DNA from: DALYJJ01 sp031969915
GTDB lineage: Bacteria > Acidobacteriota > Terriglobia > Bryobacterales > Bryobacteraceae
Assembly: GCA_031969915.1 (NCBI GenBank)
Contig: DALYJJ010000023.1
Coordinates: forward strand, 1 to 57,443
Direction: 5' to 3'
Length of the DNA stretch: 57,443 bases
Shown here: positions 52,559 through 57,443 of the stretch, in pieces
How the letters are laid out: each line of letters begins with the position of its first letter
Numbering within the stretch: position 1 is the stretch's first letter
Notes under the pieces: model-generated
Databases searched by the model: none
Seen by the model: only the letters and a program-made list of their open reading frames with translations
Told to the model about the DNA's origin: nothing
Made by a program: the position numbers and the translations under genes

Positions 52559-52881
52559 TGAGGATCGAAGTGGGCTTGCAGATGGCGGAATACCGCGCGG
52601 ATCATTTCGAGCCGCTGGCGGGAGAGACGTTCGAGTTCGCAACGCCGGGCGGCGAGCGACTCGAGCTGAGGTTGCTGGAGGTAAAGCGGGGGCAGAGGCT
52701 GCACGCGAAGCTGCGTGAACCGTTCTCGCTGCTGTTCGCGCTCGAAAGCGCCTGGGGGCCGCACTCGGGGACGCTGTTCCTGAAACGGGACGGATTTGAG
52801 GAAGCCGGGTGGTTCGTGAGCCGGGTGTCGGTTCTGGGGGGCGACCCGGGGGTCGCCTACTGCGAGGCGGTGTTCGGTTAG
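52558..52881 (+). CDS. DUF6916-like small protein
   Basis: A 107-residue protein with a compact beta-rich pattern (HFEPLAGETFEF, LRLLEVKRG, FSLLFALES, GTLFLKRDGFE). It resembles the DUF6916 domain found next to tail-collar proteins. No signal peptide. Function unknown; a tail-assembly or baseplate-like beta domain is possible. It overlaps the DUF1501 stop and precedes the first collar gene by 20 nt. Confidence 0.65.
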   Translation: MRIEVGLQMAEYRADHFEPLAGETFEFATPGGERLELRLLEVKRGQRLHAKLREPFSLLFALESAWGPHSGTLFLKRDGFEEAGWFVSRVSVLGGDPGVAYCEAVFG

Positions 52882-52901
52882 CGGGAGCTTGGGAGGACAC
52901 G

Positions 52902-53426
52902 ATGTCTGAATCGTTCTTTGGGGAAATCCGGATGTTCGGCGGGAACTACGCACCGTCGGGTTGGGCGATCTGCGATGGGCAGCTTCTGCCGATCAGCCAG
53001 AACGAAGCGCTGTTCTCTCTGCTCGGCACGACATATGGCGGCGACGGGCAAACCACCTTCGCCTTGCCGGACTTGCGCGGGCGGATTCCGATTCACTATG
53101 GAACGGGGCCCGGGCTGCAAACGCGGGTCCTTGGCGAAATGGGCGGCCAGGAAACCGTGGCCCTGCTGGCGACTCAGATGCCGGCGCACACGCACGGCAT
53201 AGGATGTTCCACGGGCGGCGGCGCACAGGTGAGCCCGGCCGGGAACTTCTGGGCGTCGGAACCGAACGCGGAAGCAGCGGCGTTCACGGCTGCCGTTCCC
53301 AACGCCAACATGTCGAGTTCGGCGATCGGCGCCATAGGCGGAAGCCAGCCGCACAACAATATGCAGCCCTTCCTGTGTGTGAGCTTTATCGTGTCGCTGT
53401 TCGGCGTGTTTCCGTCCAGGAACTAG
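52902..53426 (+). CDS. Phage tail-collar-like protein, paralogue 1
   Basis: A 174-residue protein of the collar/microcystin-dependent-protein (MdpB-like) family. It carries NYAPSGWAICDGQLLPISQ, LLGTTYGGDGQTTFALPDLRGR, PAHTHG and PHNNMQPFL. Collar domains form trimeric fibre parts in T4-like phages; the His-rich PAHTH could bind metal, as in gp12. No leader. Good GGGAGG site 5 nt before ATG 52902. First of three tandem paralogues. Confidence 0.82.
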   Translation: MSESFFGEIRMFGGNYAPSGWAICDGQLLPISQNEALFSLLGTTYGGDGQTTFALPDLRGRIPIHYGTGPGLQTRVLGEMGGQETVALLATQMPAHTHGIGCSTGGGAQVSPAGNFWASEPNAEAAAFTAAVPNANMSSSAIGAIGGSQPHNNMQPFLCVSFIVSLFGVFPSRN

Positions 53427-53447
53427 CGTTGGTAAGGGAGAACGAAC

Positions 53448-53966
53448 ATGGCTGATCCGTTTGTTGCAGAGATCCGGATTTTTCCTTTCTACTTCGCGCC
53501 GAAGGGTTGGGCCTTCTGCAACGGTCAACTCATCCAGCTTTCGCAGAACACCGCGCTGTTCGCATTGCTCGGGACGACCTACGGCGGCGACGGGAAGAGT
53601 ACGTTCGCGCTGCCCAACCTCCAGGGCCGCGCGCCCATGCAGTGGGGCAACGGGCCTGGTCTGAGTCCCCGAACGATCGGAGAGAGCAACGGCGCGGAGA
53701 CGGTGACGCTGACCGCGGCCCAACTGCCTGTCCATAGCCATCAGGCTCGGGCAAGCACGGGCAACGGGTCACAGTACGCTCCGGCGGGGGCCGTGTGGGC
53801 CTCCGACGCGGGAGGCGCGGCGTTCTACGGCGCATCGCCCAACACGCACATGAACGCCGGGGCGGTGGCGAACTCGGGCGGCGGCGCTCCGCACAACAAC
53901 ATGCAGCCGTATCTGGCGATGAGTTTCTGCATCGCACTGCAAGGGATTTTTCCGCAGCCGGGTTGA
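53448..53966 (+). CDS. Phage tail-collar-like protein, paralogue 2
   Basis: A 172-residue collar protein. FYFAPKGWAFCNGQLIQLSQ, LLGTTYGGDGKSTFALPNLQGR, PVHSH and APHNNMQPYL align with the flanking paralogues. The C-terminus FCIALQGIFP is shared with the third copy. The variable middle (about 95-140) is Ala/Gly/Asn-rich, where receptor or ligand specificity might lie. A purine-rich site (GGGAGAACGAAC) precedes the ATG. Confidence 0.82.
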   Translation: MADPFVAEIRIFPFYFAPKGWAFCNGQLIQLSQNTALFALLGTTYGGDGKSTFALPNLQGRAPMQWGNGPGLSPRTIGESNGAETVTLTAAQLPVHSHQARASTGNGSQYAPAGAVWASDAGGAAFYGASPNTHMNAGAVANSGGGAPHNNMQPYLAMSFCIALQGIFPQPG

Positions 53967-54004
53967 TCTGCGAGCAAAGAGCGGGCGTGTACGAGGAGGA
54001 TGGG

Positions 54005-54502
54005 ATGGCCGATCCATTTTTGTCCGAGATCCGGATTTTCAGTTTTGACTTCCCGCCGAAGGGCTGGGCGCAGTGCAATGGGCAGCTTCTGCCGATTAAC
54101 CAGAACCAGGCTCTGTTCGCGTTGTTAGGCACCACCTACGGCGGCAATGGCACGACGAACTTCGCCTTGCCGGAGCTGCGGGGCAGAACACCGCTCCACT
54201 TCGGCGCTCTCCCGCTGGGGCAGCGAGCAGGCGCGGAGAACCACACGCTAGTGGCCGCCGAGATGCCGGCGCACACCCATCCGGTGAACGCCAGCGCGGC
54301 TGCGGCGACGGCGGTCGGTCCGGCGGGAGCGGTGGGGGCTCAGCCGCCGGGGCTGGCGGTCTATGCACCGTCGGGAGGCGGCACGATGGCGGCGGCGGCG
54401 CTTACGTCCGCCGGCAGCTCGCAGCCCCACAGCAACGTGCAACCCTTCCTGGCCCTGAATTTCTGCATCGCGCTCCAGGGGATCTTCCCATCGCCGAGCT
54501 GA
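54005..54502 (+). CDS. Phage tail-collar-like protein, paralogue 3
   Basis: A 165-residue collar protein (DFPPKGWAQCNGQLLPINQ, LLGTTYGGNGTTNFALPELRGR, PAHTHPV, PHSNVQPFL, FCIALQGIFP). The middle is Ala/Pro-rich. GAGGAGGATGGG precedes ATG 54005. Its TGA overlaps a CTG that appears to start the GNAT gene. Confidence 0.82.
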   Translation: MADPFLSEIRIFSFDFPPKGWAQCNGQLLPINQNQALFALLGTTYGGNGTTNFALPELRGRTPLHFGALPLGQRAGAENHTLVAAEMPAHTHPVNASAAAATAVGPAGAVGAQPPGLAVYAPSGGGTMAAAALTSAGSSQPHSNVQPFLALNFCIALQGIFPSPS

Positions 54503-54981
54503 GCGGAGCCACGGCGGGCGTCCGGCTGCGTCCGGAGACCGAGCAGGACGAGGACTTCCTGTGCCGCCTCTACGCGAGTACGCGGGCCGAGGAGATGGCG
54601 CCGGTCCCCTGGCCCGAGGAAGCCAAGCGGGCCTTTCTCACCGATCAGTTCCGCCTCCAGCGGACGCACTACCGCACGCATTACGAGGGGGCTCAGTTCC
54701 TGGTGATTGAGGCGAAAGAACGGCCTGTCGGCCGCCTCTATCTCCACGCGACGCCGGACGAGGTGCGCGTGATGGACATCGCCCTGGTGCCGGAACATCG
54801 CGGCCGCGGCACCGGTGGCGCGTTGCTCCGGGAGATCCTCGCGCAGGCGCGAGAGGACGGGAAGAGGGTCACCTGCCACGTCGAGTTCAACAACCCGGCG
54901 CAGCGGCTGTACAACCGGCTCGGCTTCCGTACGGCGGAGGAGCGCGGAGTCTATCTGTTTCTGGAGTGGCGGCCGGAGTAA
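54499..54981 (+). CDS. GNAT family N-acetyltransferase
   Basis: A 160-residue GNAT. The acetyl-CoA loop is intact (VMDIALVPEHRGRGTGGALLREIL), followed by VEFNNPAQRLYNRLGF. The natural N-terminus (GVRLRPETEQDEDFL) lies upstream of the first ATG (54595). The only plausible start there is CTG 54499, overlapping the collar stop as CTGA. The target could be a protein, small molecule or the collar proteins themselves; not known. Confidence 0.78.
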   Translation: MSGATAGVRLRPETEQDEDFLCRLYASTRAEEMAPVPWPEEAKRAFLTDQFRLQRTHYRTHYEGAQFLVIEAKERPVGRLYLHATPDEVRVMDIALVPEHRGRGTGGALLREILAQAREDGKRVTCHVEFNNPAQRLYNRLGFRTAEERGVYLFLEWRPE

Positions 54982-54995
54982 AGGACCCTGGCGCT

Positions 54996-55661
54996 CTATG
55001 CCCGGCGGCGGCGCAGGAACGCTGCGCCCGCGAGGAGCGCGCCACCAGCCAGAAACGCCGTCGCCGGCTCCGGCACCTCTGGCGTGATGGGGTCCGTCCT
55101 GAGGGTCAGCCGGGCGAAATCGAGCCCTCCGCCATTGAAGTCCGTGGGGCCGAGAACTCCCAGACCGGGGCCTTGCAGTTGGAGATCGAAGGTTGCGGTG
55201 CCCCCGGCCAGCGAAGCGAACGCCGTGGAAGGTAGCGTCACGGTGTAGAAATTGATCTGCGAGCTGACACCCGGGGTGGCCTCCATTTGAGCGTCGAGCA
55301 GCGCGGTCAGCAGGATCGACCCGTTCAAGCGGAAGAGCGCGAGCTGGCTGCCCGGCGCACTCGACTCGCCTTCATACAGGCTGATGAGAATACTGGCCGC
55401 CGTGATCGGGTCCGCGATGGCCCCGTAGCTGAACGTGAAGGAGACGTTCATGTTCGCCGTCGCGTCGCCGCCGCTGATGGCGTTGAACGGAGCGGGTTCG
55501 CCCCCGTTGTCGGTGATGAACGTTCCGCTGGGGACGATCGCGCCGTTGGCATAGCGCTCGATGCCCAGGGTCTGCACGATGGTTGCCGCCGGCGCGGCGA
55601 GCGGAAGCGACGCCAAAATCAGGATCGCCATCAAGGCGAGGCGGGCTGGGTTCATAGACAT
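54996..55661 (-). CDS. PEP-CTERM-anchored secreted protein
   Basis: A 221-residue protein. Signal peptide (LALMAILILASLPLAAPA), a beta-rich middle with no known catalytic motif, and a C-terminal VPEPATAFLAGGALLAGAAFLRRRR. That is a complete PEP-CTERM sorting signal (VPEP, membrane helix, basic tail). It is expected to be processed by an exosortase and displayed or released in exopolysaccharide. ATG 55661 has a GGAG site at 6 nt. Confidence 0.87.
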   Translation of the reverse strand: MSMNPARLALMAILILASLPLAAPAATIVQTLGIERYANGAIVPSGTFITDNGGEPAPFNAISGGDATANMNVSFTFSYGAIADPITAASILISLYEGESSAPGSQLALFRLNGSILLTALLDAQMEATPGVSSQINFYTVTLPSTAFASLAGGTATFDLQLQGPGLGVLGPTDFNGGGLDFARLTLRTDPITPEVPEPATAFLAGGALLAGAAFLRRRRA

Positions 55662-55817
55662 GATGTACTCCGCGGCCGGTTCCACCGGTTTGATCAGTCT
55701 AGTCGATCGGCGCTCATGGAGCAAGAAAAAACCGCCCGGGCTGGGGGACCGCCCTCTGTGCTTACAAATGAATTCGCTCTGTTGCCGGCGAGGCCGGCGC
55801 GGCGCGCTGAGAACCGC

Positions 55818-56909
55818 TTACACGTACTCCCAGTTCCGCAGCCAGGAGTGATCGGGCCGAAGGTTGGCCCACATCCGGGTGCACGCCGACTCCAACTCCG
55901 CCCGCTCGGCCCTGGTCAGCTTGTCCTGCTTGCGCCGCTCCTTCACCGCCAGGGCAGCGTTATCCACCTGCTCCGGGTTGATGAGGCCGGGAATGGGCGC
56001 GCTGATGGCGGGATTCATCAGCACATATCGCAACGCAAGACGGGCCCGGCGCGCATCATGGGCGGCTTCCGGATGGGCGGGCGAGCTATCGCCTTTGAAC
56101 AGCGAGTTGTCGGCGAACGGCTTGATCCCGAAGACGCCCGGGTCGTGCTTCGCGATCGCGTCGAACAGGCTGTCGTCGGGGAGCACCTTGCTGTCGGCGG
56201 TATAAGGGAAGAGCACCACCTCCACCTGCTTTGGATACTGCTGAACGATCGAGCGCAGCCAGACGCGGTTGTGCGTCGAAACGCCGGTGAAGCGCGCCTT
56301 GCCCTGCTTCTTGGCGAGTTCGAGCGCTTCCATGCAGGTCTCTTCCACCATCAGGAGTTCACCGAGGTCGTTGATCGACTCCATGGGCAGCGAAATCCGC
56401 CACAGATCGACGTAGTCGAGGCCCGCCTCGCGCAAGCCCTGATTGAGGCCTTCGAGCATCTTCCTGCCGTCACGCCACTCTTTGTAGCGGGACTCGCGGG
56501 TGTGCCAGGAGTAACCCAGGTACATCTTGTCGCGGCGGCCCTTGAGCACCTTCGAGTACGCGAGCACCTCGGGCCCGGCGCAGGCATCGATGTAGTTAAT
56601 GCCCGCTTCGATCGCGCGGTTCACCACCGCCTCGCGGTTGCCGAGGAAGGCCGCGTTGTGGACGTTATCGAAGTCCTGCTTGTCGTAGCCCGCGCCGCTG
56701 AAGCCCGCGCCGAGCATCACCTTGACGCGCTTCCAGTGTCCGCCCATGCACACGGCGGAGACCATCAGCCCGGTCTTCCCCAGCCGCCGGTACTCCATGT
56801 CCGGGTTGTAGTTGAGAGGTTTCGACTTCGGGGTGGGAACGGACTTGGGAGGGAGAGCCGCGGCGCCCGTGGCAAACAGGAAGTCACGCCGGTTCAATGC
56901 CTGGTCCAT
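55818..56909 (-). CDS. Aldo/keto reductase-family protein, Tat-exported, altered active site
   Basis: A 363-residue AKR-fold protein. Twin-arginine leader NRRDFLFATGAAALPP. EYRRLGKTGLMVSAVCMGG and AGINYIDACAGPE mark the family. In usual members the catalytic Tyr follows the Asp by five and a Lys lies in an IATK-type strand. Here the corresponding stretches read DACAGPE and MYLGYSWH, so Tyr and Lys are not evident. Catalysis may be altered. TATAAT lies 7 nt before ATG 56909. Confidence 0.8.
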   Translation of the reverse strand: MDQALNRRDFLFATGAAALPPKSVPTPKSKPLNYNPDMEYRRLGKTGLMVSAVCMGGHWKRVKVMLGAGFSGAGYDKQDFDNVHNAAFLGNREAVVNRAIEAGINYIDACAGPEVLAYSKVLKGRRDKMYLGYSWHTRESRYKEWRDGRKMLEGLNQGLREAGLDYVDLWRISLPMESINDLGELLMVEETCMEALELAKKQGKARFTGVSTHNRVWLRSIVQQYPKQVEVVLFPYTADSKVLPDDSLFDAIAKHDPGVFGIKPFADNSLFKGDSSPAHPEAAHDARRARLALRYVLMNPAISAPIPGLINPEQVDNAALAVKERRKQDKLTRAERAELESACTRMWANLRPDHSWLRNWEYV

Positions 56910-56916
56910 GGCCCAA

Positions 56917-56922
56917 ATTATA
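56917..56922 (-). promoter_or_regulatory. Consensus -10 box TATAAT, 7 nt before the AKR start
   Basis: TATAAT on the minus strand with a 7-nt gap to ATG 56909 and no ribosome site. The terminator of the upstream gene ends about 30 bp away. Confidence 0.5.
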
Positions 56923-56948
56923 AAAGACTTTCAGGCCTGATTGATCCG

Positions 56949-56990
56949 AAAAAACGAGAAAAAGAGAAGGGCCCCCGGTTGTGGGAGCCC
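56949..56990 (-). terminator. Rho-independent terminator of the Ig-like gene
   Basis: On the minus strand GGGCTCCC-ACAACC-GGGGGCCC forms an 8-bp stem with one G-U pair (56969-56990). The T-rich run TTCTCTTTTTCTCG follows. Confidence 0.7.
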
Positions 56991-57011
56991 CCTCGCGGAC
57001 GTGGTTGCCGC

Positions 57012-57443
57012 CTACTGCCGCGTGATGACGATGATCGCCTGGCCTTCCTGGCCGGCTGCGTTCTGCACCCGCAGCCGGATTCGGTAGGTGCCTGGCCCGC
57101 CCAGCAGGCGGATGCCGGTGGCCACCCTGCCCTGATCGATGATGTCCGCCGAGCCCTGGACGACGTCCCAGACGTAGTTGAGGTTGCCGCCCAGCGGGTC
57201 AAAGGAAGGCGTGCCGTCCAGGCCGAAGGTGTCGCTCGCGACGGTGAGCGCCGCGCCTTGCGAGATCGCCGCGACGGGCGGCTGGGCCGGACGGACTACG
57301 GTGACATTCACCACGCAGGTCGCGGGCGTCGTGCCCTCCGCGCCGGTCGCGGTGATCGTGTAGGCGGTGGTCGCCGCCGGCGTCACCGTCACCGGTTGAT
57401 TCACCGGCACGACGCCGATGCCCGAGATGCTGACGCTGGTCGC
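57012..57443 (-). CDS. Partial Ig-like/PKD-type surface protein (C-terminal end)
   Basis: The last 143 residues of a gene whose start lies beyond the right edge. Two beta-sandwich repeats are visible: VTVTPAATTAYTITATGA with VVNVTVV, then an Ig/PKD-like unit (GTPSFDPLGGNLNYVWDVVQG ... GTYRIRLRVQNAAGQEGQ). Likely an extracellular or surface protein. Confidence 0.65.
   Translation of the reverse strand, partial: ATSVSISGIGVVPVNQPVTVTPAATTAYTITATGAEGTTPATCVVNVTVVRPAQPPVAAISQGAALTVASDTFGLDGTPSFDPLGGNLNYVWDVVQGSADIIDQGRVATGIRLLGGPGTYRIRLRVQNAAGQEGQAIIVITRQ

Noticed and set aside
49668..52900. Integrated element with tRNA-Val as attachment site
   Set aside because: I found no second copy of the tRNA 3' end and no integrase, so an att site is not supported even though the region looks accessory.
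55784..55798. GCCGGC-gag-GCCGGC hairpin after the AKR gene as terminator
   Set aside because: A stem is present but no T-run follows on the minus strand, so termination is not supported.

Overview
The window is high-GC, gene-dense bacterial DNA. Its content fits an acidobacterium of the Solibacter/Bryobacter kind. The pointers are a ToxR-type winged-helix regulator with a C-terminal membrane anchor, many twin-arginine or secreted enzymes, a PEP-CTERM protein, DUF1501, Gfo/Idh oxidoreductases, GMC and gluconate-dehydrogenase-like genes, and a dnaG-rpoD pair. The taxonomic placement is inference. Two runs of ten N (8075-8084 and 38627-38636) are assembly gaps inside genes, and the reading frame changes across both.

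Layout. 1-3.2 kb: a partial exported protein, a short winged-helix regulator, an exported methyltransferase, and a GltS symporter coupled to UbiD; a remnant of a second gltS lies against the regulator. 4.7-7.6 kb: FabG, an orphan CpaE and PhzF. 7.6-13.1 kb: a three-gene heavy-metal RND efflux operon. 13.2-20.2 kb: a bacilliredoxin, an M20 peptidase, a WD40 protein with an intradiol dioxygenase, a HEAT protein with an oxidoreductase, and a GH5 enzyme. 20.3-23.8 kb: dnaG and rpoD. 23.8-30 kb: a fused E1 dehydrogenase, NIPSNAP, a GH29 fucosidase coupled to a UroD-fold protein, and a barrel-less POTRA protein. 30-33.2 kb: an oxidoreductase operon with subunit-3-like, GMC and nonaheme cytochrome genes. 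33.3-36.9 kb: RNase R coupled to a GlcD-like oxidase. 36.9-42 kb: an exported phosphohistidine/ATP-grasp protein and two serine beta-lactamase-fold proteins that meet tail to tail. 42-47.6 kb: DinB, XdhC, MocA-like, AsmA and an epimerase. 47.6-49.7 kb: NUDIX, tRNA-His, class II DAHP synthase and tRNA-Val.

The accessory part is 49.7-55 kb. Next to tRNA-Val come HicBA, gene debris (a possible TIR-like tail and a second dioxygenase 3' end), an intradiol dioxygenase, and an operon-like cluster of DUF1501, DUF6916, three phage-collar-like paralogues and a GNAT. No other phage genes accompany the cluster, and it is the best candidate here for an undescribed system. The window ends with a PEP-CTERM protein, a Tat-exported aldo/keto reductase homologue and a partial Ig-like surface protein.

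A signal that cuts across the window is gene starts without a ribosome binding site. At least 13 genes that begin a transcription unit have a TANNNT box 5-10 nt before the start codon. This suggests widespread leaderless or near-leaderless transcription, including several tightly spaced divergent pairs with overlapping promoters.
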